Positions 48,131-62,794 of a DNA stretch of 64,000 bases are shown here, one piece after another. The stretch's first letter is position 1, and each line of letters begins with the position of its first letter. The notes beneath the pieces were generated by a model that saw nothing but the letters and a program-made list of their open reading frames with translations, made no database searches and was not told the origin of the DNA. A program made the position numbers and the translations under genes. The stretch is taken from positions 1-64,000 of the forward strand of contig JAVTVJ010000121.1 in assembly GCA_034509425.1 (NCBI GenBank), written 5' to 3'. This DNA is from Eopsaltria australis (Eukaryota > Chordata > Aves > Passeriformes > Petroicidae).

Positions 48131-51100
48131 CTGCTTACACCTTCATGTAGTTTGGGGAAAGCAGCCAACATTGATATTATCAGGGCAGATGTGATGACAA
48201 ATAATAAAGTTTTGTTCCCATGACAAAGTGGAATTTTGCCTTTGACAGTAATAGACAAGGATTCCGCCCACAAAAGCTATTATCCCACACACTGCCTGCA
48301 TCCTTTGAACCACAATTTAAAGAATTCATATATATAAAGAGGAAAATGTCCATAATTTTTGACCCATATGAACAGTTTTCCATAGTTTGAAGTGGTGTGT
48401 GTGATGCTGCAGCCTGATGCTTTTGTGGCAGTGATTTTGTTATGCACTTCAGTTTCAACATCAGTACTGCAGGTAACATAATACTAAGTCTGCTTCTCAT
48501 ATTTTCACACACATGTTCAAGGTGACACATGAAAGAGGAGAATGAAAATGTGTTCACACTCATGTATGAAATCTTGAAAAATAAAATCCATATGCATGTG
48601 TTTCACTTGTGCCTCTCAGATTAAAAGGTTTTCTGATATTTAGAATTGATGACCATCTCCTGTTTCAACCTATTTTTGTGGCCTTTAAATTTTAGTCATA
48701 AGGGAATAAGTCACACAGCATTAGTAATCCAACTTTGATCAGCCTTGGAAGTCCCACGGGGAAAAGTCATGAAGCCTCTGCTCAGTTTAAAGTCGATCCC
48801 TAATCAGACAAAATGCCTAATAATTTCAGTAATGATTTTATAAGGACTCAGGGATTTGTTCTACTCTTGCAAAGCAATGCAGAAGAGGGATCATAGAGTA
48901 TTTCCAGTTTGCCCTCAATCTAAAAGGATATTTAGTGCATTAGGGAAGATCTCATAAGAAATGCTTTCTTAAAGGCAGATTCTGCAGTCTGAGAGATTTC
49001 CAAGGTATGTAATCCCTTTAGCAGAAACATCAATTTATCTCAGCATGCTGTAAAAACCATAATAGCAAACAAAACTACAAATCCAGAGATCAGTTTCTGC
49101 CCGATATTCAGCCTTAAGTGTTTTTTGAGACTTGCAGACACTTTGGTCTTTGGTCGCTTCTAAATTTTATTTAGCTTACTTTCATGGTAAATCTTTGAAA
49201 TTGCATGTGACTCTCTGGCTGGGCTCAAACTGCTCATATTATGGCTGCATATTTGCAAAGCTTTCATTCCAGCTTGCCCAGCTTTGTAGATCTTCCATTC
49301 CTTAATCTAGCCTGTATTTTACTTTGTTTTTTTACTTTATTTTTTTTACTTCTTAAGAGGAAAAAGGGTTTTAAGGTAAACTAAAGGGAGAAACTTCATT
49401 CTGAAGTTTGTAGAGGTTCTCAAAGAACTTAATCTGCCTGAAGACATTTTCTACATGAATCAGTCAGAATTTGGAGGCCTTTTTGAAGAAGGGTTATCAC
49501 AAAATGCCCTGAAGACCTTTCTACTTGAAAAAACAAAGATGCTCCTAGTACACCTGAACTACCAAAAAACCCAAAATAAGGCATATTTCAACACCAATTG
49601 AGGTACTGACCCTAAAAGAGACTCTGTAGACTTTAGGGGGGGGTCTTTGGGTTTAGAACAGGAGTCATGTAGGAGTTTTACCAGAAAACCTTCACATTAC
49701 TCAATTCCAAAATACTTATTGCACATAGGGAAAGGTCGAAATAATGGTTGTTAGTTGACTGGGCTTCTTTTGCTGGCTTCAGTTTTTTTTTAATAAGGAA
49801 AAGTAAAATATTTTGAAATAGTTATTCCTATTAGAGACTTAAAATTTGTAAGTTTACACAAAAGAAAGATTACTTGAGTGAAATTAGAAAATTATGCAGA
49901 CATTATAAAAGGTGCGAAAATCCTTTTTATTTTAACAGCATATTCTGTTTATGAAGAGTCAGAACCCTCCAACAGCCTCATCTCAAGGGGTTTCTCCCCC
50001 TGGATCTGGATTCTGTACAAGCAAACTCCCTTCATTTGGAATAGGACCCAACTGAAGCTGGTTTACAGCAGGGTTTGCCAGTGGATTGGTATTCAGCTGC
50101 ATTATCCTGGACTCCCTCTTTCAACTAGGCATTTTTCATAAATCCTTGATCTTTCTAGTCCTTAGGAAAGCTGATGTCCTTAGATACATCTTGAGATTTT
50201 CAGTGGAATTTAATGTGCTTGCTGAAAATGCTCGTAATACAGAGCATAAGTGCCAAGTCACTACAACAATGGGTGGTGCAGCATTGCAGTGAGATTTATT
50301 GCTTGCCATTTGAAATGTGAATGTGTGCCTCCACACCACCTCTGAGGGACCAGGCTGTTCTTACACAATTACAGTGCCATCCTGTACACCTCAGAGTCAA
50401 ACCTCCTGTAGATCCACTCTTACTACAAAATGCCAGTAACCAAATAACAGCACTTTAGGCAGTTTATGAAACTTCCCTCACTCTTTAAATACATCTTCCA
50501 AAAGGAACAGGGTCCTAAAACGTACCCTGCAACTTGACCATTTCAAGCCAGGAGTGGATGTCATTCCAGGGCCCAAGACTCTCACAGAGAAAGCTACTGC
50601 AGCAATCTATGGCTGAAAGGAAGAAAACTGGTTTTTCTTACCTTTCTATATAAAATACTTCAGTGTGCATCACAGAAGCTTTTCAATTTTATTATAAAAC
50701 CTCATTACTTCTTTTTATTGCAGACTTAGTGGAGCCTTCTTGTAGAAATTAATCATATGATTAACTATGAGATGGTCTTTTAATACTGTATAAACCATAT
50801 ATTGCTAAATGTCCTTCTTGACCCTTTATTTGCAACTTGGGTATTCTCATAGGACAGAAAATAAGAGACAAATCAATGCAATAAGATATTTCATCCAGGG
50901 CTTCCTGCCCTACCTTAAACTCACATTATTTTAAATCTTATTATGCAGGGAAGGTATGGGATCAAATTCACAGCTGTCAGAAGCCATTAGAGTCAGTGGA
51001 ACTCTACCTGCTCATTCTGCCAGGGAATCTGGCCAACGTCGTACTTTTTATTCTTGATTACCTTAACACCTTAAACAGGGGAAGTTTTGCAATACAGTGG

Positions 51101-54100
51101 AGATAGAGCAAAGCATCTCCAGATTAAAGACACTGCCCAACACAAGATGCACAAACTCTAAAAGCAATGAGTCTTCACAAGACCCTGCAGAAGTTACCAA
51201 GAGCAGCAGTATTCAGAACAGAAAAAAAGGGAAAAAAGCTCCAACTCAGACATAAGTTTCACAATTCCTGGAACTCCTGTATCTATGTGTGAGCTGCACA
51301 GAAACAGCTCTTGTCATCTGCTTTGCCTTGGAGTAGCAGAGCTGCTGTTGCCAGTGTTGCAGGAAATCCAAACTGCAAATTCAAAACGGATTCAAGTGTC
51401 TGTCTTGAAGGAGTGGCACTGAATGAGTCCATGCCCACCCACATTGCAGCAGCTGTCCCAGGACCCTCTTTCAGTCCTGATCATTACCCAGAGCTGGAGC
51501 ATTTGTCAGCCTATTAACTGAAACAAATGTCAGCCAAGATATCTGCAGCACCTGAGAGCTTTCTCACAGCTTGAAGTCACAGAACACAAACCTTGCTGTG
51601 GAGGCTCTAGGGACTCTTTGGGAAAGGGATTTTGTCATGTATTTACCCTGGATCCTGAGGCCCAGGCAGTGATGCTGCAGCCCTGCCTCCTTCTTCCCTG
51701 TGCTCCAGGCAGGCAACTCTCACCTGAGCACCTGGGCATGTGGGAGCTGAAATTCCCTTTGGATTGGAGCCCAGGTGAAACCCTCTCCACTAACCCCCAG
51801 AGCCTCTGAGGTTACTTTTTGCTACTTCAGAAATTCTACAAGACTCTACTTGCTCTAATCAGCAGCTCTGTCTAATGGCCAAAGCAGTCCTCTAAGGGAA
51901 AGAAATGAAAGAGTTCTGAGACCTATTGAATATTTTTCAGACTTTTCCATTGGGTCAGCACAAGGAATTTTAGGGGTTTAATGCTTAGGGTTTTAGTTTT
52001 TAATTGTAGACATTTCAAATAGAAATATTTCTTGAAATACACGTAAAGTTTATGCTAACATTTTTTTTAAAGTTTATATCCAGCATACTCAGTTGAGGAT
52101 TTATACTGACATATTTCAAATATGATCTTTTCGCATATCTCAAGTTACCTATTTGTAGACTAGCCACACTAATCAAAGGTATGCAAGTGTCTATGAGGGC
52201 AGACAGGTGTGTGCTTAGACCTTTGTGCCAATCAACCATGAATTTTCCCTGACAAAAAGTTAAAACACCCACGTTCTTTTGTAAACCTGACCTGGAAAGT
52301 GGAGCTCATCACTGCTCAGCAGTGAGTGTGGCTGAGAAAAGCACTTATTAAAGTCCTTAAAATATTAAGTTGGCTATCTGCTGTTGATGTAATGTTGTCA
52401 TAGAATCTGTTAAGTGCAGATATTTAGGGGTTTCAAAACAGTCTAGGGAGAAGTCAGCAACATTGTTTCTTTACTTTAGAACCAAGTAGAATGCAAACCG
52501 CTGACTTAAAATACTGCCTGCTAATCTTCAACCACTTGTACATTTCCACAGGACTGCAGGATTCAGCTGGGCTGAAATGCAGAATTTGTAGTGGGCTGGG
52601 TACTGCAGTGAGAGCCAAGACATCCCTAGGGGGGTTCAGCACCTGGCAGGAACAGCAATGATGTTCAGCATGTGGGTAATGGGGAAAAGAAAATCAGCCT
52701 CAGGAGTGGATTCTCATCTTTCCACAAGTACAAAACAGGAATACCTTTTTTGAAATCAAGCAAGGTTGATCACAGGGAGAGTAAAATCAGATTTTGATGT
52801 ATCTAAATGTAAACCCAACATGGATTACTTTTACAAAAACCTAGCTACCTTTACTTCTTACCCAGTGGAGACTATCCAAATCTGCTGCTCACCATAATGT
52901 GTATTATACAGAGCAGTGAAAGCTGATGCAAGTGAATCTGCATAGTCCTGGTAATCTTCTCTAGTTTATTTGAGTACATTGCAAGATAGTCCAACATTAT
53001 CCACTTCAGTACAAACTTGTCTTTTCAGCTGTTTCTACAGTGAATGAAGTGTGTGCCTTGTACTGCAGTCCTACTCAAATCCATCTATCATTTTATTGAC
53101 CCACCAAGGAAAAAATGTCCCTTTTTCCAGCTCACAGATATGAGTTCTCCATGACCACAGAGCAGAGACATTGCTGAAGATATTTAGAAAGCTGTGGATG
53201 CTTTCTGTTTGTGTAAATATATGATGCAAAGGGGAAAAAAAGGGACAAGTGTCCTCACAGGAATTGTGTCCTGCAGAAAACAGGGAGTTGATTAAGGATA
53301 AAATCCTTACTATAAATTAAAGAACCCAAAAACATAGGAGAAACCCAGCAATGACAGAGAGCCCAGTACAGGAGCTGAGCAGCACAAAGGATTTGCCAAT
53401 CCTTTGCTCCAGAGCAGCTGAGCCAGCTTTGTCCTTGGCACGAGGCACCATGTGAGGACCTGCTCCACTCCATTCACATGGCTTGTCCACAGCCATGGAT
53501 CCCCCAAGCTCAGATTCACCACACCTCTTTCTTGGATGCTTCCTCTTCACCCTAAGTCAGCTCAGACTTGCCTGGGAAAGGCTCTGTGGGCAGGGATTCT
53601 CCAGGACAATGTGGGATTTTGTCCTCTGTGGGTGGGAGGGGAGAGGTAGAAGTCTCCTAACCCCACTGTGGCAAGCAGCCCTCAATGCACCCGCAGCTCA
53701 TGGAGCTCTGCTGGGCAGGAGTGACTGATTGAGGGAGGTTTGTGACATTCAGGAGATTTACACATTTTACTAACCCAAGCCACCTCCTTTACTGGTGCAG
53801 TGTAAGGAATATCAGTTGGCCATAGAAGACAAAACACACCTTTAATATGGGCCAGTAGGCAAGAGCTGACATGATGTTGTACTTTGTTAGCAGCACAGGT
53901 GCTTCAGTTCTGCTCTTGCTCCTCGTTACAAATTCTGCATAACTCAGCTACTGAAACATTTTTAAGTTTCCAGTGCCACAAATTCTTTTAGTGTCTTCCA
54001 AGCTTGGTGATGCATGTTCAGTTTCTTACCTATAAACCTGTTGGGGTTCCCCACTCATTTGGTTTGATGGATAGGTAGAAGCACACGAAGAAAATGCAGA

Positions 54101-56169
54101 ATACAGGGCTTTGATGTTCCCAGCATTAAACCTGTACCTGTGCTCTACCAGGCACAAAATCCCTAGCCCAAAATGATACATCAGCATTTTTCTTAGAATG
54201 CTGCTGAAGGGAGACAGGGTATTAGTCTGAGTAAGCTGTACAATTTGTCACAATTTTTTGTGTGACCGTGGTCACACCGTTTCATTTTCCCATCCACCTT
54301 TCCAGACAGGCGGTAAGGAAAAATAGCATATCAATACTTTTCAGAGCTGGATATTCATGCTTGCAGGATATTCAAATATTATTGGAATGGGACAGTTTTA
54401 TCCCTCAGATATCACAGAGTATCTTCAGAGTATCACATCAAGAAAAAATTAGATATTCATATTGTCTTTACTGATTTTGTTCCTTAGATGAATGTAAGTT
54501 TTCTTATACTGTCCTGAAAGCCCAGTTTCTCCTATGGCATAAAAACACTGTTTGTCCATTAAAGTGATCTTTTGGCAGCAATCCTTAAATTCTAATTAAA
54601 GACCTTTTACACCTTTTGTTTGATCTCTTCCCCTTTTTCATTCCCAGTACCTGTCTTTGAGATTTTTTCCTAGCAGCATCTCTCATTTCTGACAGAGATA
54701 GCACATGGTTGGCTGAGAAATCCATCTCCACCCAGCAGTTCTTTGTACAGTGGGGAAACTCAAGCTGTCTTCTTACTACTGACAGAGAAATCTCACTTCT
54801 GGGTTATGTCCCTATCACTGCCTTTGCTATATTTGTAGTTGAAAGAAAGGTACAATTTGGAACTTAAAAATCAATGGTAATTTTTTGGTCTTTGTACAAA
54901 TTATCTTTAAGTGAAAGACTCAATTTCATCTGATATCATACTGATTGGAAATCCATTTTTACCAGCAAAAGTATTTTTAGGCATCTCACAAACTCATCCT
55001 TAAAGACCCAAATCCCAACTGTTTTACAGGAGAGGAGCATTTGTCTCCATATACATAAAGATTCAGATCTTAAAAATTCAGAAAAATCAGAAATGATGTG
55101 TTGATAGAAATGTTAAATAAGCTCTGGATGACTGGAGATCTATCCTGTCATAGATTTGTGAAAATAGGAGAAAATAGGCACAAATGGGATTGTTTCAAAA
55201 TCTTTCTCACTACAGATAGTGCACAGTGCAACATGATAAATACACTGCATAATCTCACTGAGAGGAGCAATGACAGCATCACACATCTTGCAGGATATGA
55301 AGTGTGTAGCTGGCTGGCACACACCTCTCCTCCTCTGCTGCACCAGTCTTTACAATTGCACAAGAAATTAGGGAGCTGAACATATAAACCCACCAATTCA
55401 GACTGCCCTTCTTTCCTTCTCTTTTGGCCTGAGTACAATCAGGAACCAAATGCTTTGAACTCTCAGATTCTGAGCCAGCATCATGCTCATGTGTCTTCAC
55501 GGCAGCACCCAATGCCATCCATACTTTCTAAATGTACCTATTTGGGACCCTACTTCAAGATAATTTTCTACATCCTCTGATCTTCTTTAACACTTCAGCT
55601 TTGGATCCACCTTCTCAGATTATCAAAACACCTCACTTTCTTTCTTTCTTATTTACAAAGCACACCCTGTTATCCCTACATCTGCTGACTTTCATTGCCA
55701 GAGGTAAGCTCCTGCCTCCCTTCATCTCACCCCACCACCTCTTCTTTTTAAAGGAGCACTTGCATCCTTTCCTGTGTTGTCCTCTCAGTTTAACTGAGCT
55801 TTCCAGAAAGCCCTGGAAAGCTACAGAGGGATTTTCATCTAAAAATCAGTTTAGAAGCCCTATTTTGTATGATGCCAGCCAGGCCCTTGATAAAATGAGT
55901 TCAGGCCTATGCTGAGCTACTGCCTGATGTTCAGGTCCAAGGGCCCCCAGCCTCCTGCCTGCTCCCTGCCTGGACATAGCACCAAGCACAGGGATCAGCA
56001 GCCATCCATCTTATGATAAGACAGCTAATAGTGGTCTAAATTAGCCTCAGACATGCCATTGATTTGGTGATGCTATATGATCTGCGTGGCACTGGAACAT
56101 ATATCTATCTCCAGATGACTTCAGGATTTTTTTGCCCATTCCAGGATTCCTCACTCCTCCAAATCTTTT
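48131..56169. other. Unique non-coding DNA
   Basis: About 8 kb of unique AT-rich DNA. Frames such as 48180-48563 (127 codons, minus) and 55532-55915 (127 codons, plus) are unrecognised. A GC-richer patch lies at 53400-53720 with open frames on both strands, which is expected from its low stop-codon density. Confidence 0.45.
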
Positions 56170-56450
56170 TCCTCTAACTTACAGAATACAGGTCAGTTCA
56201 ATCCTTCTTTATAAGTCATTCTTCCAAAACCTTAAATCATGCATTTGTTTGCCTTCCACTGCACTTTTACAAGCTCAGTCAGCAATGTCCTTCCTATAAT
56301 ACATTGCAGAATTGCAGATACTCCAAATGGAACCTGACTAGCCATTTTCAAAGTGGCAGAGTAACTGTAGTAGTAACAACACACATTTGCTTGCATTTGT
56401 ACTTCTGCCAAAGTTTTCCCTTCAAGACTGCATTTGAATCTCTGGTTTCC
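56170..56450 (-). mobile_element. Worn CR1-type LINE fragment (end of ORF2)
   Basis: Read on the plus strand, the segment matches the antisense of the amniote CR1 ORF2 C-terminal region in order: a CATAAGTCAT-like start, then TTCCAAAACCTTAAATCAT, then a CTTCCACTGCAC segment, then TCAGCAATGTCCTTCCT, then GCAGATACTCCAAATG. In the consensus these positions read roughly CTCCAGCCCTTTGATCAT, CTCTGGAC, ATCCTTCTTGTA and CAGTACTCCAGATG. The element therefore lies on the minus strand. All its reading frames are broken. It is heavily diverged, and the boundaries are approximate. Confidence 0.6.
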
Positions 56451-57936
56451 CAGGGCTAGATAGGAGCTGATGCATCTCTGAATGTAAAAGCAAATGGCCT
56501 AAGCCATAATGGTAGGGATTCCTTTCCAAATATATTTCTCCAAAGATGGCAAAACCCCTTTCAGAGTAATTCCCATGTCTAATCCCTTACAAGTAAACTT
56601 AACATACTGAATGTATCCACAGCAGTGATTTTAGGTGTTGTAAGAAACATCAATATTAAATCAGTATATTCATACCCAGTTAATCAAATGAATCCAGAGC
56701 CAAAACCTCAGAGTGACTCTAAGGGCTTCCACCCTCTTTGATTTCCTATTCTTCGGATGAGATGCACTAAAATCTCTTTAGTAAAAATCCCTTAGAGAAC
56801 TTTGCAACAACCCTTCAGTACAACACTCTGGCTCCAATCCATCTGCTATAATTATATTTCATTATCAATAGCCTCTCCTTCACAGTCTTACTCTCCCATT
56901 CTGTAATACAGTCTGATACCCAGTGCCTGGGGGCTGCTGCATTATACCTTGCAGAGGGCATCATTTCAATAACAAGGATATTAATCCTAATTTAAACTTT
57001 GCTTAAATTGATGGTTTAAGGTAAAATATACCACGTAGAAGCACTGCTAATGATCATCACCTCTCTCCCAAGATCATCTCTCTGTGGATGGGTTAACTGT
57101 TTAGCTCTGTCAGAGATTACTTACTCCCCATAACTCCCAAACTTTATTCAAGTAGGGGTTCTTCACAGTCCGTGTGTTTACCTGTTGAGATGGCACAATG
57201 CCTGGCTGCTCACAAGTTGGTCAGACACTTCCCCTAAGACATGAGTTTCCAGGGAATATGAAAGCTTAGACAGGAGGCCTAGATAACATTTAAGTGCCAT
57301 CACTTTTACAGGAAATCCTTTCCACTGTGACAGCTCTGCCACACTGGTGTCACATCCCTCTTTACACTTCATCACGCCTGTTCACACTTTGGTGCATTGA
57401 TGAATCAATTAAAGCATTTTCTTGGCTTTTTCTCTCTCCCTTTTGCATCAATATGGGACAGTTGGCTCACAGCATGACAAACTTTCACATCTAGATTTTC
57501 AAACTTTTCCTGGAAGCTAAGGGAAATACACGTTCCTCATGTAAATTACCCAGTACAGCAGGACCACAGTGGAGTATTTCTCTGGCTCTACTCTGTTTTC
57601 TTGCAAATTTTACAAAATGGTGGCTCTGATCTCCCAGAACTGGTAGACTGAAAAGGAGTATCTGGTTTACTTTTTATGAGCATGGGTCTTGGAACAGCTA
57701 CTGCTTTTCAAAGCTATTATATTTGGATCGTGTGCTAAAAATATTATATTCCAGGTATCTGTTCCAAAATTTGGAAATCTTAATGAATACACATTAAACT
57801 CTGAACCTAATTTGGGTTTCTGATACAATTGACTTGAATTTCAGGAGTGAAACGTGCCAAGAAATACCAATACAATTAGAGGTGCTTTGTCTACTTGACA
57901 GCTTGGGAAATAACTTCTTCTACCCAGATGCTGGAG
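56451..57936. other. Unique non-coding DNA
   Basis: AT-rich unique sequence between the CR1 fragment and the inverted repeat. Nothing further was recognised. Confidence 0.5.
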
Positions 57937-57960
57937 CATGGTTTGAACCATGTTCAAACC
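57937..57960. repeat. Overlapping perfect inverted repeats
   Basis: GGTTTGAAC (57940-57948) and GTTCAAACC (57952-57960) are perfect complements around the loop CAT. A second, overlapping pair, CATGGTT (57937-57943) and AACCATG (57946-57952), shares the same bases with a 2-base centre. The site could form either of two small hairpins or bind a dimeric protein. Confidence 0.9.
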
Positions 57961-60900
57961 TGCTTGCGTTATTGAAGTCACCATGCACATACCATGTAAA
58001 ACATGCACAGCTTTTTAGTATCAGGACAATGGAATGCCCAGCTTCCATAATTACCAAGATCCATTGACATATTTCCATGAAAATCAGACTTAAAAAAAAT
58101 TAATATTTTAAAGGTTTTCAAAACTGCTTAAAGAGAGTAAGGCCAGAGAACTCTCTGTCCAGCTGAAAGCTTGGCCAGTTTTGAAATTGTGGGGTGGAAT
58201 CTCCACCAAAGGGAAATGAATGAGTCTCAGATCTGCTGCTCTAGTTCTGGATGGTCTCACTATCATTACAGAACCAGCTCTAGAACTGGCAGGACACAAA
58301 CAGGCTCCTCTCCTGTTCTTACAGATTATACCTGCATGAATACACACACACTTGTGCCTTTGTACACACAAATCAGAGAAACTGTGTGAAATATTTTGCA
58401 CAGCAATATTGAAGGAAATTTATGTCCACACAAGTTTGGTATCATGGGTGTCCACCCATAATTATATAAGCCTTGCCCTAAGATTTACCAGTGCCACTCC
58501 AAGCTCACAAAAACTGTACTGCTGAGACCATGACAGTACCTTTATAAAAGCATGCAAAGTAATCCACCAATTACTGTTTGACTGTGAAATCATTTACTAG
58601 GTAAGGAGCAAACTAAAATATGCTGTTTGAAGACAGCTACATTATCCTTTGAATAAAAGGATTTTTAACCTATACTTTTCTCCATATGTAAAGTATAGGA
58701 CCTTCATAAGAGTAAAGTATTTAATACTACAGTTTTTCTAATGAAAATTGACCCTTCTATCTACTAGTAAGTTTTCTAAAACGTGTTTTCATGATGGGTC
58801 CAACCCCTAACTTGCAGCTTTGCAATGTGGATTTCAAGATACAGATTTTATCCTAAGCATGAATAAAACTGTTACCATGAAAACCTTTCTTAACCTGTTG
58901 CAGCTGCAAAGAAGCATTCTAAGCATTTCCCACAACACTTTCTCAAGAAGACAAGGTAAAAGAAATCTGTGTTGAAGCTTGTGTAACCTCTAATTCATGA
59001 AATTAGTTATTTCCCAATTAGAAAAGAAATCACTTCCAGGAAAAGTGACGTGTGAGTGGTTACTTTCTTTTTAAAGAGTTTTTTGATTAAAAGATATTGA
59101 AGCAGATAACAACAAAATTAGTTTTTGCTGTGATGGTCAGGTGAAGATTTATGCTGTTGCTAGGATATCCTGCCCTATCACAGCCAATCTTGACGGTGAA
59201 AATTGGTGCCTTAATTTCCCAGTGGTCCATGCTACTTCTGACTTAGGCCTCACTCTGGTTAATCATGCTGTCATTCTCTCTGCAGATTGCCTTTTGACAT
59301 CTTCATCTGCAAAAAGATTCTGTAGTCAAGTCTGACTATAGTGAGTCAATTCAGCATTTCACTGGTGGTCAAGACTGAACTAGTGGTGAAGTTTCTTGTG
59401 GAAAGAAGAGATCCACAAAAGGATGAGGAACACAGTAATTGAAGTTATTTTGCTTGGCAGAGCCAGGCATGGACCATGCTTGAGCAAAATGTAATTGAAG
59501 CAGTGATCACATTTTGGTCCTGGTACTGCAATGTCAGGAGCCACTGACACTGTTCAGGAGACAGGAGACAGAGTCTGGCCCTGCCTGTGCTGGTTTAAAT
59601 AAAAAACCAAAGTTGCTTCTGGTTTACACCTGAGAACAGAAGTGAGCATTGTGCTTCATATTTCCTTGTCTCAAATGACAGATCCTGTTGAAGATGTGTT
59701 TAAACAGTTTAGACAACTTCCTTCTCTAAAAGTTACATTCTCAGATTTTGCTGTGATTTCTAGTACACTGTTCATAATGCATGATCCATTGATGTAGTGG
59801 ATCATCTGTATGAACTCCTTCACAAAGCTGCAATTCCCTCCCTCAGCCACCTACACATTTGCCCCCTCTAAGGGAGCTCTGTGATGTTGTGAGATGTGAG
59901 ATCTGCCCAGCAGAGCACACCCTGCAAAGACATGCCTGCTGTCAGTGCTGCTCAAAAGCCTTCCTGAGGATGAGTGACAGGTGTCTTTGCCTGAAGAAAA
60001 ACATAAAAAACCCTGCAAGATTCAAACAAGGTGACTTCTAGCAGGCTGAAAAGCAGGCATCTGTCGGAGAAATAAAACTGACCTGTATGTTATACAAGGT
60101 AAGAAATTAATTCATTTAGAAAATCAGAACGGAGACAGTGAATTACACAGAATTATGTCCAAACTCATGCTTGTTTGTTTGGTTTTTCTTTTCTAAACAT
60201 ATTATTGCTTTCACTGCCATGTAAGTTTAATGTGTCCACAAATTACATTAGATCCCCATTTCCACCAGAGAATATGAGCAGATGTCAAAATTGTACCAGT
60301 GGAGAAATGCAACAAAACACTGTGCTGTTTTGCTATAGGTAGGAATGAACAGGAAGCATTTTAGTATTTTGAATAATTTATTGATGCTTTTGAAAAGCAG
60401 ATGTGCTCTCATTAACACTGTCTCTCTGCCCTCACCAGCAAGATTTCTTCTGGTGCCAGTATTCCACTATTTTTTCCCACAATTATAAAAGCAGGCCACT
60501 TACTACAGCAAACTACAAAGAAACAGTATAGCCAGCCCTGCAGAAGATTTCTCAGCAAGTGCTATTATTTTATTAGACAAGAGCAGGAAGATCATCTGAT
60601 GCTCTTAGCACCTTCCTTGATACCTGGCAGGTATCCTAGCTGTGAAGATATCAATTACTGGTGGGGGGAAAAAAATTCCTTATTTGTAGTAAATCCAATG
60701 AGCCAAAGTCTGCCACTTTTGCTTACAGTGCTAATAGCTTCAGTAAAGGCATCTAAAATTAAAATTCTCTTTCTTTAAGAAAGAGGAAATAACCCCCAAC
60801 ATAACCTATAGAAGAACTTGAATTTTCTAGAAGACAGCATAGCCCAAATGAATCTGACTAATGTAGGTGCTAAAGGGAAGTAAATGGAGTTACAGAACAC

Positions 60901-62790
60901 TAGAAGAGGAAAGTGAGCAAGGGGTTGATTGGAAGTGTGGCTAATGAAATAACTCAAATTATTTGGAATATATAACCCAAACACACAGAATAAAACCCAG
61001 AATCTCAGTATAAAGATTCTGCTTTGCAAATATAAAAAATGGCAAATAAAAGCAGGCATTTTTAACAAAGCATAGGGATCTGCGTGGTCAAAGAGTTTCC
61101 AGAAAGGATTTCCAGTTAGTATTATTAGAATTCCTCTGCTAATTCACATCATGTCACTAATAAAGGCACTGCTCCTGTTTAAAGCAAGGCTAACACCAGT
61201 GTTACCCCTCACATGTAATATTCACACCCAGCACATGTGCAGCAGTGACATACATGTACTAAACTCTGAAACCAAGTGATAAATTGCATTTCTCCAGCAC
61301 CTCTGATCGCCTCACCTGCACTCTGCCCACTAATCCATCTTTGCCAGGACTACCTCTAACCTTCCAAACCTATCAGTTGCTTGCAGACAACCATCATTTT
61401 TTTCAGATAATAACCTGCTAAAAAAAATGTTTTCTTCCTTCCTATAAATGAGGAATTTGCCCCCAAAATGCATTGGTCTGAGGTTCAGGGCTTTCTTGGA
61501 GCAGTGACAAGTTTAAAGTCCAATATCTCAGAACACTTGAAGGTTAGAGCTGAGTACTTTATATAAATGGGGAAGAGGCACAAATTCACTCCCCTAATTG
61601 TTCAGTATAGGCTTCACCAGATGTAAAAGTTTTTATTTCAGTCGTGGTTGATCATGGGATGTCAGTTTTTCAATTTGCAGTGCTGTGAGGCACAGAAAGG
61701 CTCTCAGCTCATGTTTAAATGCTCTTAAGTTAATTATTCAGGTTCTCTGCCTTGAAAGGCCTGTAAAATTAAGTTCCCAACACTGAAGAAGGTCGGTACA
61801 AAGGAAGTGAAGAGAAGGGCATACACACACGATGCTTAAAAATTGCAAAATACATCTACTGCCATGTGGCCCTGTGCTTTACCAATCTGCGTTTATTCAC
61901 GTCAAATCCACTCCAAGTAGAACTGAAGTCTATCACAAGCTTGGATTTAATTTTTTTTCTTCTGTGGCCTAAATAAAATACCAGGACACACTGCCAGCAT
62001 TTCCATTCAGTGGGAGTATGCACGGAGAACTACTGAAATCAAGGTCTGTGCTCTGCCTCAGTGGAAGGTGGGCATTTCTCACTGGGAACTTGGGCTAAGC
62101 AGCACATGCCTCCACTGCACACAGAAATATTCAACCAAAACACAAATGAAACCATTCCCTCCCTCCTAGCTCTATGCAATGCACTGTGATGGGGGGGTAT
62201 AAGACACTGCAAAACATCAAACTGCCTTTCTGTGCCCCAAAGCTCTCACACACACTCCCAAGGAAAGCTCTGTCTGCTATTTCCCTGATCGATGACTGAT
62301 GAGTGAGCACGAGCCAGCGAGTTGGGAGAGCTGAGGGAGAAGCAACCCTGCCCATGCAGAGCTTCTGGCAGGTCCTTAGACCACTGGGATAGCAGGACAA
62401 GGGATGATGCAATTAACACTACTCATTTAAAGACTGAAACAAAAATTAACATTAGGTGCCAGAATCAAGTTTTCTCATGACGGTATTTCAGGTCATACAC
62501 AGCCAGCATATTTTACCTATACCTGTTTCTACAGAACCCTAACGTGAGAGTTGCACACAGGTCAATACCCACTGGGACAATCCTATGCAGTTATTTGGGT
62601 TTGCATAGAGTTGTTAAAACTAATGTAAATCTCAGAAGAATGTGACGGTCTTGGTTGAAATGGTCCCCTTCAAAAGACCTAAATGTAGACCTAAATTCTA
62701 CAGGCCTCAGTCTCCTAAATTTTAGTGAGAGCTATATTTTCATAGGACATACATTTCCACAAGATACTGCAAACAGACCTTATTTTATTT
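57961..62790. other. Unique non-coding DNA
   Basis: AT-rich unique sequence. A small cysteine-rich frame (59859-60041, plus) and a 97-codon frame (60775-61068, minus) are unrecognised. No transposon, RNA gene or confident regulatory site was seen. Confidence 0.45.
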
Positions 62791-62794
62791 ATCA

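Noticed and set aside
59240..59340. TTCTCTCTGCAG preceding an open stretch, like an exon start
   Set aside because: The frame after it is about 15 codons long before a stop and resembles no protein.
59859..60041. Cysteine-rich 60-codon frame that hints at a zinc-finger
   Set aside because: The spacing of Cys and His fits no zinc-finger family I know, and the frame is short and isolated.
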